Of a DNA stretch of 64,000 nt, positions 23,042 through 35,704 are shown one piece after another. The notes under the pieces are model-generated. The model did not search any database and was not told where the DNA came from. It saw nothing but the letters and a program-made list of their open reading frames with translations. The position numbers and the translations under genes are program-made. Location: contig OX465584.1 of assembly GCA_950022655.1 (NCBI GenBank), forward strand, positions 29,485,469-29,549,468. Reading direction: 5' to 3'. Positions within the stretch are counted from its first letter, which is position 1. Every line of letters begins with the position of its first letter. This stretch comes from Alentia gelatinosa (taxonomy: Eukaryota; Annelida; Polychaeta; Phyllodocida; Polynoidae).

Positions 23042-23147
23042 AGACTTGCTCACGTCTTTGATATGAACATTCATTAAATAATTCAACAAAATTAGGATAA
23101 AGTACATTACAGTATGCAGCCTCCCTCTGACTGGCCCAGGAATCACG
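23042..23147 (+). mobile_element. small TIR element, copy 2
   Basis: Homologous to 17489-17606: TAGACTTGCTCACGTCTTTG, ATGAACATTCATTAAAT, GGATAAAGTACATTACAGTA and CCTCTGACTGG are in the same order and spacing. The right terminal repeat is more eroded here. Confidence 0.65.
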
Positions 23148-23503
23148 GCGAGAAAGAGTCGGGAAGGTGGAGGGGTAAAAGGACTGAAGCCGTACCTCCT
23201 ACACTCCTGCCCTTCGTGATAGATGGTATGCCAGAGCTGGCACAGGGAGCAGCCTATTTAACTAGTTCTAGGTTCTGAGATCCTGGTCAAGGCACCAATC
23301 TAAAAGGCCGACGTTTATGGCAGCTTGAGGCCACTTGACATTAAACACAGGTCAATGGATAACTCTGAAAATATGCTATCTTCCGTGCCATTTCACCCTG
23401 CCAAAGATTAGTTCTCTTATATGTGGTTATTAGACTATTTATGCGGTTCACAATTAGGATTAGCAGATGTTATGTTCACTCTTTCTTTTTTTCCTTTGAT
23501 CAG

Positions 23504-23687
23504 TTACTCAGCTTTTACTGGGATGATACACGGTCGGAGTTACGCAGAGTACAAAATAAGAAGGATCAAAACCAGATGCCAATCGTTAAAGCCATATATT
23601 CATGAAGTACTTTTATACGAGATATGCATGGTTTTAGGCATATATGAGGACCCGGCTGTCATTTCCTCAACCAAAAAGAAGATTTGA
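23504..23687 (+). CDS. candidate 3' exon after a strong splice acceptor, unidentified
   Basis: A long pyrimidine tract (about 23478-23497) leads into CAG at 23501-23503, a good 3' splice site. Downstream, one frame stays open for about 60 codons to a stop at 23685, with a charged segment around AEYKIRRIKTRC; a second frame is open for about 33 codons. No upstream exon with a matching phase and no poly(A) signal were identified, so this may be a chance acceptor. Confidence 0.13.
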
Positions 23688-23689
23688 TC

Positions 23690-26560
23690 GAGGTAGAGAC
23701 AGGACCGGAGCTCAGTGTCTCATTGTTTTTAAGGTTCAATTCAGAATATACATGTATGTTTTGAAACTAGCCTGGAGCTTCCGAAGCGGATTTCGGTAAA
23801 CAGACTTCTCAGTTTCAGTCTGTATCTTGTGCTATGCGTCCTCACGACAGAACTGCCTCTGGAGCGGAAACCCTGCTAACCTACATTACTGTGGATATAA
23901 ATCAGACTGAGTACCAGACGAGAGGGTACCATTCTGATGGGGTCCCGTTGTATTGTGATGATCCGTATAAAGGCAGACAACTGGTCCTTTACCTGGCCAT
24001 GCAACCATGACACAATCTCATCGAACCCGCTTGCCCTATCCAGTCAATAAATCCTGGCCTTTCCCTTTCTGAGGCCGATTTTTACATTTACAGAGCACTA
24101 TCTCTCACAATGATCGGCCGAGCAGCCTTTTAAGTTAACATATGGAAAACGTGCACTGTTCTTTGGAAATATAAAATATGAGGCTGGTAAACCATCGATG
24201 ATGGTAAATCACTCTGAAAAGGGTTACCAACTCATACTCGTTGCTCTGTACATTACATAGGAAGGCCTACCATGTATGATGCCCTGCATTAGACGGGGTG
24301 GTGAGGGGGATGGATACTAGGCCAAGCGGAACTGGTATTAAAGCTGCCTTTAATGCATCCTTAATCTGCCTAAGCCAAACACAGCAGCTTGTTTTGTATA
24401 ATATGGATTTATCATACTAAATGTGATTATTCATGTCAACCTAGGCCTTATGTTGCTACATTCAAATCACAATATCAAAGTGACTACCTTCTTTGCATTA
24501 CGTTCTAAAAAGGTGTTTCCTTTTATGCAGATCAGCATCATATTTTTCATCAATCAAACTTCATAATTGCGGCGTATACTTCCATGTACTCAACGGATTT
24601 ACCACGATACATCTGGAATTCAGAACATGGCTGTTGCCAATATGGTGAATATAAGCAATCAATCGCGCAGACAATTTCCCACTGTGAGATTACATCTATG
24701 GGAGGACGTGAGGGGAAAGCATTGTCTTGCAATCCTTTCCTTTTTATCTTCTGTTGGTGTCATCACAATGGTTAGGTGTGATGAAGGACCTAGCAGCAGG
24801 ACTGTGTTTGACCTCTGTGACGCTGAATCGAGCCCTGGATCAAAGTTTTACGGCAGTGGTGATAGCATTCGGTGTGTTACATTTAAGTCACAGTCAAGGT
24901 CATATGAGTAGTCGCATGACATTGAAATTGAGTCTAGAAGATGGAAGAAAGTAATATCATACAGAGGAATCGCTTTGTATTGACCGTGGTCTGTTGGCAT
25001 TCAAGTGTTATGAGACCACAGATAGAAGATAGGAGAAAAGGACATGATACCAGTAGAATGGTCTTGTAACCCTCCACAAAATCTATCTAGGCTTTAGAGT
25101 GAATCAATTCATACATTGTAAATAAACACACATTATCAAATATATGTAAGTATGTCAGGATATAATTACTTATCGCTGAAATGTACATATGCATACATAA
25201 ATATCTACAAATAAACATATACACATACATACAGAATGGCTTGATATATGCTATATGACTTTATTTATGCACTTATATGTAAATTGACATACGCGCAAGA
25301 TTTTACATCTGATCTAGACGTCTTGAGCAGATATATGGTTTCTGAGGATCCAATGTATAGGTTTCCCTAGACTCCAAATCTCATGCCCTCTTTTCACTGG
25401 TTCTACCTCACGACACACGTTGAAATATTACGCTTTGAAGTAGGATAATCCGATGCAGGCGGCGTTTCCAACTCGACCGGGATAAAAAATGTCAACCCTG
25501 ACCCAACTTAAGACGTGGAGCTAGAGCCTGCGACTTTCATGTCTACACGGCTGTAGGCGCATTTCACGAACGACACTGACAAGATGAGGATTCGGAAATT
25601 CAAAAGTAATTCTGTTTCTGAGTCTGTATTAAAAATGTGGTGTGGTTCACACAATATCAGTCACATGCAGTATTCTTTGAACTAGGGTTCTGTGGGAAGC
25701 TCATGATATTATTAAACAAGGTTCTGTGAAGACATTATATATTATGATAGTAAGTTTCTAAATATGATTACAAAGTAAGGTAGTAATCGATGCAAATAAA
25801 ACATACAGATATGGAATATTTTTGTCCTTGTAAATCTATCAAGTTTCATTTGCTTCTGGTGTAATCTAGGAATGCATATACATATCATATATAGAGATTA
25901 AAACAAAGTGTAGTAAACCTGTAAGTTATATATGCAGTTATCTACTGACGAGATTGTACGACATGCCACTGGGTTCGTAGAGACATATCACAAATAACAT
26001 CGAATCCTGTAATTCCCTGACTCTCTTGATTAGAAAGCGTAATAAGGGCCCTTAGAAACTTCAATGTCATCCAGGCAGTGGACGTCACAGTCACATCAGA
26101 AACGTAAATATTCTCTAGAATTAACTGAATAGCAATTGAAATATAAGGGTGCGTCTGTTAATCTGCCTGTAAAATGAGTGGAAAAAATACTACGTAGCCT
26201 GTGAATATGGCAACACGAACAGATTGACTCAAAGAACGGGCTTTTAGTTATTAAAATCTTTACATAGAGAATTCTGTTCTATATATAGTGAGCAAATGTG
26301 AGCGCCTCCATTAGTCTGCTCGTTAGGATCGTCAAGTCTGGGCGTGTTCCGAGCTGCTCAATTAATTCTGCTACAGAAGGTGCATTTTTCAAATAGGATG
26401 ATATTTCACTCCCGGCTCTGTAATCTCTCTTCGTGTAAATATCGTTCAATGGGAGCTCTAACAAGATGCATTAATGATGGACTGAAACTATATGAAGCAG
26501 GAAGGCAAAGAGAGATAGGCTTCATGTGTACACAGGGGTGATATAAATATAAAAAACAAC
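23690..26560. other. no gene supported
   Basis: Mostly AT-rich. Overlapping + strand open frames at 24567-24954 (up to 114 codons) are the densest, but all three lie in one low-stop block and none has splice or promoter support. Confidence 0.4.
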
Positions 26561-26568
26561 GAGTTTTA

Positions 26569-27208
26569 AGGGCCTGTTCCATATAGCCGACAGCCCTTTC
26601 ATGATCGTCGGCCAGGGTCTGGCAGAATCGGCAACAATATTTTGCTGATTATTGATAAATCACGGTGAATACAGTCCTAAAACAATCACTTTGACAGTAT
26701 CTGGTGTCGTCTGTTTCGATTTTGACACCCAGCCGATAGTACCCGAAAATGTTAGAAATCTCTGACTTCCCCGATCGCAATCCCACCACAAGTCAACAGT
26801 TCTGGTCCTGTAGACTGTAATATGACATGTTTACAGTTAGAATTCTATTATTTCTCAAAATGATCACTGTACACAAGGTTTATTCACCTCAAAACCACCC
26901 CTTACCTTCAAACGGACACTCTCAGTAAACATTCCAGGGGTCAAGGTCGCAGCTCTTAGTTCCTAGTTCAGACACCAGAAGAGGCCACCAGTAAAATAAT
27001 CCTAGCGGAATACGGATGTACTAGTATCGGCGAGTGTCAGACATATTGAACAGGACACCCGACGGCGGCCGACGGCGGCCCAAAATGGCCGACGCCACCG
27101 ATCTCACACGGTTATGGTGTTCCATTAGACCGATGGTACCCGAAAAGTAAATCAGACACTGTGAGAATCATACTTCAGCTGAGAATTCGGCTATATGGAA
27201 CAGCCCCT
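26569..27208 (+). mobile_element. 640-bp PIF/Harbinger-like non-autonomous element
   Basis: The left terminus AGGGCCTGTTCCATATAGCC and the right terminus, which reads AGGGGCTGTTCCATATAGCC on the other strand, match at all but one base over 20. TTA flanks both ends (26566-26568 and 27209-27211), a 3-bp target duplication. GGGCCTGTTCC-type termini with TTA/TWA duplications are characteristic of PIF/Harbinger superfamily MITEs. The interior has no transposase frame but holds a GACGGCGGCC repeat (about 27061-27078) and a related pair of GATGGTACCCGAAAA-like motifs (about 26737 and 27132). Confidence 0.8.
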
Positions 27209-27214
27209 TTAGTC

Positions 27215-28180
27215 AAAGTCGTTGGTTTCTTTCTTTTTTCCTCAAATGTCTGACTTTTGTATAGATCTTGTTTGATAAACTATCGCAGGACTGTCATTTC
27301 ACGTATACATGCTAAATGTTCAATGAACATTGTTTGATTCTTGTCAAATATTAATTTCGATTTTAACGAGTTGAAATGTGTCTACAGCTCAATATTTGTG
27401 CTGGAAGACCGCTCCCTACATTTATTTAGCTACCGTAACGTGCAGGCCTCCGGCACAGGGCCACACGGCCTCGCGCAGTAAATAACGTCAAACCTCATCT
27501 CGTCCTGTCTAATGTGCAACTACAGTGAGGTTGTTATAGATATGAAACATGCTCACCATATTCAGTAGATAAGTTCTTGTGTAAGCCTACCTTTATTTGA
27601 TTCCCAGAGCATGCTTTAAGGCACTTCCCGGTTACTTAAACATTACCATCACGGAATTCCTTTTGTATTATCATTTATTGTTCGGTTTATGGGGTATATG
27701 CATGAAGATGGTGTTTATCGCTAGAAGATTAGACACTTGCGTTTTCATTTGATATATAACTACAAATTTGATACAATTTAAATGTCCCTGATTCTCTAGC
27801 TACGTCACTACCAAATGGATAGTATCCTATCGGTTAATGGGATAATACATTTTTAGAAGGTGATATATTACAACTAAAAAAATGCCGTTATAAGAATAGG
27901 CGGTTATTGTAACAAATCGATGTTTAGATTATCATATATTATCTTTATCGAGGGTTGGTTTTTCTAGGGGTCAGTTAAGTGATATGCTATTGACGGGTTT
28001 GTAATGACGGTCATCATATAATATGATCAGTTCCAAATTCAGTTATTATATATGTATTCTACACTTATCCATCAAAGACGGACTGCTCTCTGCTCCTTAA
28101 TGAATGGAAAGCAGACGACAATTGGTCCGTTCTTCTGCCCTCTATGGCCTGTCACAGCCAGGGTGGTAGTTTGCTTGTGA
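27215..28180. other. no gene supported
   Basis: AT-rich DNA without recognisable exons or repeat boundaries. Confidence 0.45.
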
Positions 28181-28181
28181 A

Positions 28182-28559
28182 ATGAGTCTGACGATCTTTA
28201 CCGACATCAAAGGTGGCCGCGTGTTGGACTTAACTGTGCCTGTATCAGATCCACAAAACCCACCTTCTGCTGTGCCCTGTACATCACACCCTTCTACTTC
28301 CCGAGTGTATGTGAGTGAACAACCACACGTTACCCTTACTCTCACGACACCGCCGCAGCCCACCAGAGAGTGATCTGTTTCCGCAACACGTGACCAGTTA
28401 ACAATGTCTCCCTCTAGGCGCCAGACGTCTTCTCAAGAACGCTATTTCAGCCTATGCGACGGAGCGGTTCGTGCCGACTATCAGCCCCGAACATTGTCGT
28501 CTGATACGTCTCCATCTCCGACCCGAGTCTCGGTCAGGCGTGACATGCGCAATGGATAG
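28182..28559 (+). CDS. candidate coding segment, unidentified, one in-frame stop or short intron
   Basis: An ATG at 28182 opens a frame of 63 residues, beginning MSLTIFTDIKGGRVLDLTV, to TGA at 28371. The same frame continues past that stop and encodes a further coding-like stretch that includes an ATG at 28404 (MSPSRRQTSSQERYF) and ends at TAG 28557. Within it, GTGAGT at 28311 falls on a codon boundary after 43 codons and CTCTAG at 28412-28417, preceded by pyrimidines, is a good acceptor. Removing this 107-base intron skips the TGA but changes the downstream frame, which is also open for 27 codons. So this may be two exons, a disabled gene, or chance in GC-rich DNA. No domain was recognised. 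Confidence 0.25.
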
Positions 28560-28756
28560 GGTGTCGATGGCAATATCTGCTTGGCAAGTGGGAATTCCGA
28601 TCGTGGGAAAGAGAAGATGCTGTCGTTGATATCTGACGTCATGAGACGTGTGGTCCCAGGCGCCTGTAGGCGCGTGACGTGCACATGACGTAGTTCTTGC
28701 TGTACAACTGGTTTCGTTTTAATATAATATTCAAGTGGCCATCTTGCACAAAACAC
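28481..28756 (-). CDS. 91-codon open frame opposite the CRE block, unidentified
   Basis: The frame starts at an ATG embedded in CAAGATGGCCAC, a YY1-type motif that often overlaps start codons, and runs 91 codons to a stop at 28481. The translation is charged and lacks low complexity (for example SDINDSIFSFPRSEFPLA), but has no recognisable domain. It overlaps the + strand frame at 28182-28559, so at most one is likely to be real. The CRE sites lie inside this frame, which argues against its being coding. Confidence 0.15.
   Translation of the reverse strand: MFCARWPLEYYIKTKPVVQQELRHVHVTRLQAPGTTRLMTSDINDSIFSFPRSEFPLAKQILPSTPYPLRMSRLTETRVGDGDVSDDNVRG
28634..28692. promoter_or_regulatory. three clustered CRE-type sites in a GC-rich block
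   Basis: TGACGTCA (28634-28641), TGACGT (28675-28680) and TGACGTA (28686-28692) lie within 60 bases in the GC-richest part of the region, near a YY1-type CAAGATGGCCAC (minus strand, about 28746-28757). This fits a CpG-type promoter bound by CREB/ATF factors. The motif matches are direct; promoter function is inference. Confidence 0.3.
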
Positions 28757-29038
28757 GTCTGTGCTTACATTGATATCTAATCGGCCTCAGCAAATTTCAT
28801 TAAAATTCACGAAATGATCCCTCCCGAGGCTACACCATTTTATGACTAGCATGCAGGCGATCTGATGTAAAGACGGTTCGGGGTAGTCATTCAAGAATCA
28901 CCCAGAGAGTCGAGTCTGGACTGATTCCTGAGGTCCCAGCTGCTGTGGGTGACATTTCAAAAGTAGAAGCAGTTCGAGGGAAAGCCTGAAGATCAGCGAT
29001 TGTCACAGCCGATGGGTAACATATCTCACCAGCTCTCC

Positions 29039-29125
29039 TTCTATCTGTCTGTCTGTTTCTGTATGTCTCTCTGTTTTCCTGTCTGATTGTCTGTCTGTCT
29101 ATCTGTTTCTCTCTGTATATCTGTC

Positions 29126-29198
<73 letters not shown>

Positions 29199-29199
29199 G
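29039..29199. repeat. (TCTG)n microsatellite
   Basis: Imperfect then perfect tetranucleotide repeat with a pure core from about 29125 to 29190. The Thr-Asp-Arg-Gln open frame on the minus strand across it is an artefact. Confidence 0.97.
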
Positions 29200-29209
29200 G
29201 CATCACCAT

Positions 29210-32200
29210 TCAGAAATGCATTCCCAAATTCATTGAAATTGTCAATTATTAATACATATTTCATGTCCTCACTCCTGCATAGCACAGACCCCTGAGTAAA
29301 ACTTTAGTACTTTTCACTTGATTTAAAATAAGTATTGGATAATTTCTGATATAAACCCATCTCAAAACTCATCACGAAATGATAAGATAGAACCGAGTCA
29401 TTCCATTTCTTTCCATATGTAATTATATGATAGTGGTTATTCGAAATACTTGACCAGAGCACCTTTCACCGGGGCCCTTTAATTGCAAGCGACGCTTGAA
29501 CACGCACAGACGTGTCTCCCGCTTTAAAAGACGGTAACAGATACACTGGCACAGTCGTATATTACTTAAATATTGTAGGTAGCACATCATGCCTGGGCTG
29601 TAGAGGATAGAACAGCACTCAGTATACTCCTTGAGCTATTCTCCGAGTTTCTGCCGAGTTTCACAGACCGGAGAATGTATCACAAGGATCCCCACCCGAG
29701 GCGCATGTATCAAATTGATCTCTCATGTAGCAACAACACTAGTGGCTCTTTTCAGAGAGTTTTCTTTTTTTTAAAGATTAATCCCCATCTTACCTGATAT
29801 CACATACTTGGTATTGCATTTTATAAATCGAGATATGAGCGAAATTGGCAGATTAAGTCATGTTCCCCAAATTGTGTCAATTCTATTTGGGTTCCCTAAC
29901 CTCATTTCATACGGTATGACTGAATGGTATTTTCTTTGCTCACTGCCCATGCGCAAGCAGGAAGTGTGATTCTTACTTCCATCCATGTGCCTGTTGTGAC
30001 ACCTGGATCAGGGTTCCCTATAATCGCCCACTAAACATACATCCATAAGAACTCCTGGGCCGCCAAGCCTGGAACCGTCCACCGAGGTAAGTCACCTTGC
30101 ACCTAGGTTTCCCATGAATTGTAACATATACAATATAAATGCTTGCCCACTCCCCCACCATCGATGGACATCGTGAGGTTAATCAATGCAATCGTCTTTT
30201 GTTCTGTTGTTGCAAGCACGGACTTGTATATATATGTCTATTTTGCAAGTGGTAACTGATAGTGCTGTAATCAAATTTACATAAAAGAACTGTTACTAAG
30301 GGTATGTCTAACCATGGACTTTCGTATGTGGTCTGTTGAACATATCCATGCTCATCCAGGCAATGTGTTCTATGTCCTGATCATCTCGTACTCTCGTGTT
30401 TTGTTTGTCCTTGGGGTAACAGCAGTACACAAATAAATACGAGAAAGGCAACTCGGGACTAAGCATTGTGCAATGGGATGGTTTTGTCCTTACCTAGAAG
30501 CAGAAGACAAAGAATTACCATAGGAGTTAGCTTAAAGCCAGCGTAATAAAAATTTAACGTCTTCAGGGCACGTTGGAACAGATAGGGTAAGAAGATTAGG
30601 CAAAATGGCTTTCAATGAAGAAAAACGCTACATTTAAATCACGAGAGAGACTAATCCCGAAGCATTTTGGTTGAAAGACTTCTTCAAGAATAAAGGATTG
30701 CAATGTGTGTCTAAGTAACTTTTTTTTATATAAAAGCAGCTTTTGTTTTCATGAATACCAATAAACCAAATACAAGGATTGTTCCTCTACAAATCTTTGA
30801 CAAAGTACATGATCTTATTTAAATAGTGAAAACTATACAGTAAACACAGTAGACGTAGAAGGCTTTAGAGGCCTCAAAAGATAAGTGCTGCATGGAATTT
30901 TTGGTGGAAAATGAGTTCCTTTATAGTAATAAGGGTCCTCTTCAACGTACAAGATGTTCCATTTATAGCAAGTAATTTGTGACCTTATAGGTGACGTTGA
31001 GCGTCAAAACGAATCTCATTACTTAGATAAACTAGAGACACCCAGTAGTAGCGACAACACTTTTTACAACACATTGGACAATAAACGTATATGACATTTG
31101 TTGGTGACAGACAGACATGAATTAATTAATCTAAAAAAAGGACATTAACAGTTGGCGGACATTTGGTGTCTAAGTAACTTTGATCAAAACATTTCAAGAA
31201 GATGTGTATAGTCTCCGATATATTGTCGGTTGGTGCTAAAGATCAATAGGCCTACATAGTTCATGGAGACACAACCTTAGAAAAAAAACGCTTGGAAATC
31301 GTCGCTCTTAGTTGCAAGGGGAATCTATTAAAAATCATATATATACCATAACTCAGTTTGACATTCTGCAGAAGTACAGAATTTGAAATGTTTGTAATTG
31401 CCGATCGACCTAACTCGTGCTGATGGCGCCAGTATACACGTATAAAATAAAAAAAATACCTTCTTGTGTCAACTCTTCTGTGAGTGCATGCATAGATTTT
31501 TAGTGAAAGAAATGCAATAAGCCTATAAACACAGCTTTTCAATCTCGGCAAATAGTCTGAGGGTGATAAAGTTGCAATGAGAGACTTGCAATCAAGATGA
31601 GGTAATACAGGTGCCTATCAATATCACATAATCTGACCGCTCCCTCTCCAACTGTTTACTTTGTATCAAATGTCCGTCTCTTTTGTGGAGACGCATATAT
31701 GAGCAACATAGGGGAAACATATCGTTGGAGGTATCATCCAAGACATCAAGTGACAAATGTAACTAAATAAACTACAAGAAGGACAATCCAAGAAACTGTC
31801 CCGGAGATTGACCAAGCTTGGCTGTTCTTACTACAGTTAGGCGATATTAAGATAACTATTCTCTTTCATCTATCAACAGTTGCTGCAATGCCAAAAGGTT
31901 AATATGTCCCATGCAATATTTGCTTGTGGAATCCTAGAAGCAAAATATGACCAGGCTAAACTAGATTTTCCAATGAGGTGTTGTAATCTATTTAGTGTGT
32001 AGGAGGGACGGCCATCTTTCATTTTGCATAGAAAGATGTTTCGACAGTGGATAAGCAATAAAACCCAATGTCCTACCTGAACTAATGGACCGATAGGATC
32101 ATGTCCGAAGCTGTGCCTCACTTCGATCTCCGTTCTGTTGGAGGTGGGATAAATCTAGATTAGGTAGGTAGCACATACAATCTGCTTCGACTGTTGAGCA

Positions 32201-32380
32201 AGCATGACCATGACCTAAGACTCAGAGAAAGATCAGTGTGTAGAATCTGGTGAATCTGGCTGTGAACTTTGCTTATACTGGGGACACGTACACTGGTGTC
32301 CTGTGCATGCAAATTCGCTCCTACGTGGCGAGACACCTTGGCTGGCATTACCTTTCCCTGCTCCTGCTTGACCTTTCAAC
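29210..32380. other. no gene supported
   Basis: AT-rich DNA. A near-consensus 5' splice site, GAG|GTAAGTC, ends at about 30086 and follows a region with ATGCGCAAGC and CAGGAAGTG (NRF1-like and ETS-like), but no matching exon was confirmed. Confidence 0.4.
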
Positions 32381-32388
32381 AAGGTCAG

Positions 32389-32485
32389 AGTAGGGTGATC
32401 CGTAGACGACAAATCTATTCTCCGAAACATACAGTGTATTATTCGTCGCCTGTCTCCCCTGTTTCCAGTTCCGCAAGTTCGAGAG
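32389..32485 (+). CDS. candidate internal exon, Ser-rich, unidentified
   Basis: A pyrimidine-rich run leads to CAG at about 32386-32388 and a good donor, GAGAG|GTAAAG, follows at 32486. The 97-base interval is open in a frame that begins SRVIRRRQIYSPKHTVYYSS and ends in a Ser-rich tail (PVSPVSSSASSR). A 103-codon minus-strand frame overlaps it. No neighbouring exon could be linked, so this is a splice-signal-based guess. Confidence 0.18.
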
Positions 32486-32489
32486 GTAA

Positions 32490-32924
32490 AGTGAAATGAA
32501 TCTAATTTCTGTATTGGGACGTGACATTTACAGGTATCACACATACCGCACTGGTGACTATATCAATTTGGCACGGCGATAGTTCTAAAATGTTTTTTTT
32601 CAGGTTCTTGCAAGTATAGACAAAAACGGATGTATCAAAACAAATTGCCCCAACAGTATTTGCCCTGTTCTATTGTCAAGGATATCCAGTGCTGCTGGAT
32701 GATATGATCTTAATCTATTGAAGTTATACAAGACGAATCTAGTCTGATTTCTCTTTGCAGATTTGGGGTATAGGTGATAAAGATGGTCGTCAGTCTGTGA
32801 CTCGTATTGAAAATTTCATTTTTCAAGGATACGGCATGCAATTCCGTCATATTGAGCCGTACTACAAATAAGTTTTGAACTAGATCTGCCATATTATTAG
32901 AGGTTAAAGGGAAATGTTTTACGT
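32490..32924. other. no gene supported
   Basis: AT-rich; a 60-codon minus-strand frame (32710-32892) has no other support. Confidence 0.45.
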
Positions 32925-33077
32925 CACCTAGGATTGGTATCTGCCTTTATCTCACCCCTGGTACAAGTTTGCCAAAGGAATAACATTAGAAAAAAATACT
33001 TAACGATCACCCCCGTAAAGTGACAATACTACGCCACGGCCGTGGCGTAGTGAATTTCAGATGACGTCATATGGATT
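32925..33077 (-). repeat. interspersed repeat with 24-bp perfect palindrome, copy 2
   Basis: Inverted copy of 3196-3345. The centre contains ACTACGCCACGG/CCGTGGCGTAGT (33028-33051), a perfect 24-base palindrome that is eroded in the other copy. Flanking blocks ATGACGTCAT and TAACATTAGAAAAAA match the other copy in inverted order. Confidence 0.75.
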
Positions 33078-33079
33078 TG

Positions 33080-35700
33080 CTAAGTATATTCTGATCATTC
33101 TGAAATTGCGATGATATTTAATGTCATAGGAAGGGGATCCAGAACCGCACTCGAATCGTAAAAACACAACAGTATTGTCCATTTATACGATTCTCGATGC
33201 AGTTCTATATAACTCTTTCAACTGCCAGTGATGACTTATTAATACCCTGATTTCCACTGCACTTTCAACACGACACGGAATACCAGTTTGTGCCTTTCCT
33301 CTGCCTTCAGTCTGTAATTATCTATAGGAAGTTGGGCTCCAAAAATATCCTCTTTTTAGTGTATAAACATGGCTCTCTACATTTGTAGACATAATAAGAA
33401 AACATATTTCAGAGTTCCGTCCAATGAATTGTAGAAAATATTTTATGCTAAGATTCTTGCTGCTGGTATTATCATCATGACGGAATCGCTAAATGTTAAA
33501 TCTGAATGCATGCATGTATATAAAAAGGCCATCTTATTGTCATTAATGTGCAGTATCTATAACGAGTATATAACATGACGACTGTCACATGTTGCTTTAC
33601 ATAACAGTACGTTTTGCAATAAAATTTGAGTTGGCTCTCTTTCTTTATAATACAGTGATGTTAAAGTTCTTTCATAAAGACAGCAAGACAGCAAGAGCTG
33701 TCATTTTAAGAGGAAAAGACCAGCAGCACAACCACAATAGCGTTACGCGTCAGCTAGGCAAATGAAATAGGAAATCTAGAAGGATATGTTTAACATAAAA
33801 GATTTTTTTCCAATGTTGTACAATCGTTGTTAATTAATGTAACATGTTTATTCACTACCTATATTACTTGTTACTAGAGGAATGACCAGTACCATGTAAG
33901 AAAATCTGTATAATGTATAAAGAAAACAAATCAACTGCCAGAAGGATTCTAGTGAATTAGACGAAACATCACAACATTTTAATAGTACCCCTAATGAAAC
34001 TTTAAAAAAGATCAGCTTGTCTGTTGTTTTTTGTGGAAAACAAATACAACTTGACATAAGATAATTGCGGTTTGAGAACATCTCACAGTCGAGAGGAAAT
34101 CGTATTTTGGCAAAACAATTTGAGCAGACGGTAATTGCGCAAAGGCTTACACCTAGGTATCTAGCAGGTCAAATTGGTCTCCCGTCTCCTACTTCCCTCA
34201 CTGGACAAAATTGATCATCAAAGAAAGTTTCAAATAGACACGAAATGTCGTCTGCAGTATTTCCGAACGGCCAACTATCATATACAGAGGGAGCTCGTTT
34301 AGCTTAGAGTACAGTTGTATTCATGGCAATACATCTGGTTTTTAAGAGTAATAGGGATGACAGACAGAGCCACATTTCCTGCCATTGCCTCGTTTCGGAT
34401 ATGAGATTTATATAAATCCATGAGGAGCTGCATACGGGCTTTCATCTAAAGCATACACTTATATGATATGTGTTTATTCCATGCCAATTGTCACCATACA
34501 GAAAACATAAATGCTAGACTGTGGTAGTTGGTCTCAAAACCCGGATAACTAACAGCAGTCTGTGTTGAACAAAGCTATGACGACAATACATACAAATGAT
34601 ATTGATGGAACTAGAATTATAACTTTCAACTGGATGTAATAACCAACTGATATGTCTTCAGTGATATCAATATGATATGAAAAGGACGATATTTGTCAAA
34701 CACTGATTCCAGTTTCTATCAGCATTAATCATTTATTCAATGATGTGCCTTATCTTTGACAATCGAGGAATTCCAGGAATCCACTAAATTAATAATATTC
34801 AACTGTATAATGAGCAAACAAAATTAGCAACGAACTGTTAAAGTAGTTATTTCATAATAGAGGTTTATGGATTCATGCTATAACGCTGTCTAGGCCTGAT
34901 GTCATCTTGCCGACTAGCAGTGACGCAAAACTGAAAAGCCAGGATTTGAGTTGACAAACCTACAATAAGCAGCTCATCGAGATACCGGCGCTCATTTATG
35001 TTATACTACTTAATTTCTGATAATATTGCGTTTTACGTTTTAACGAAGCTGTATTATTGTTAATTACACACTGTTGCTACCTGTATATTCTTTCCGTAAA
35101 GAAATACTCTTTCTTTGCATCAAAAGTAACTTGCAGAAGTGTGAATAATAACCTGAAATCCAACAACGTTGATTCCCCCATGGTTGGAGGATCGTATAAA
35201 GTGACCGCTAGGAACATTCAAAGGTAACTATCAAGCAGTCCTAGTTCAATTCCCAGATGCGCCACATTAGTGCTACCCTCCTCTGCAATTAGCATTTCCT
35301 CATGTAAAATGGAAATTGAGCCACATCTCTGATCGAGTTAGCTCTTCAAATTGAAATAGGATTTCTCTTCTAAACACTTGCGGCCCAATCTCCCCTGGGG
35401 AGTCGGCGGTGTGGGTGGTGTATAGGGAAACGCCCAGGAGGTGGAGTGCAGGGAGGGTGGGGGCCACCGGCAGGTGTGTACACTCGAGCCGTGGATCAAG
35501 ATCTCTGAGATCGTTTAGGTCGAGGAGGATCAAGTAAATCCAAACGGAACGAGAGAGGGGAATTTATATCTTACAAACAGATTAATTCTGTGAAAACATC
35601 CAGATCCCTGCCTCCTAACAACAACCTCTGTAAACCTTGTCACACGACCTGGACAAGGGGGTATTACCTTTAATGTTGTATTATTCTAACATAGTAGTAT
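33080..35700. other. no gene supported
   Basis: AT-rich, with only short frames. GTTCAATTCCC near 35244 resembles a tRNA B box, but no A box or cloverleaf fits around it. Confidence 0.45.
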
Positions 35701-35704
35701 CCCA

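Noticed and set aside
28371..28373. In-frame TGA read as selenocysteine or programmed readthrough
   Set aside because: No SECIS-like structure was identified and the context is not a known readthrough motif; an intron, a relic or chance explains it more simply.
35230..35270. GTTCAATTCCC as a tRNA or SINE B box
   Set aside because: No A box at the right distance and no cloverleaf pairing could be found.
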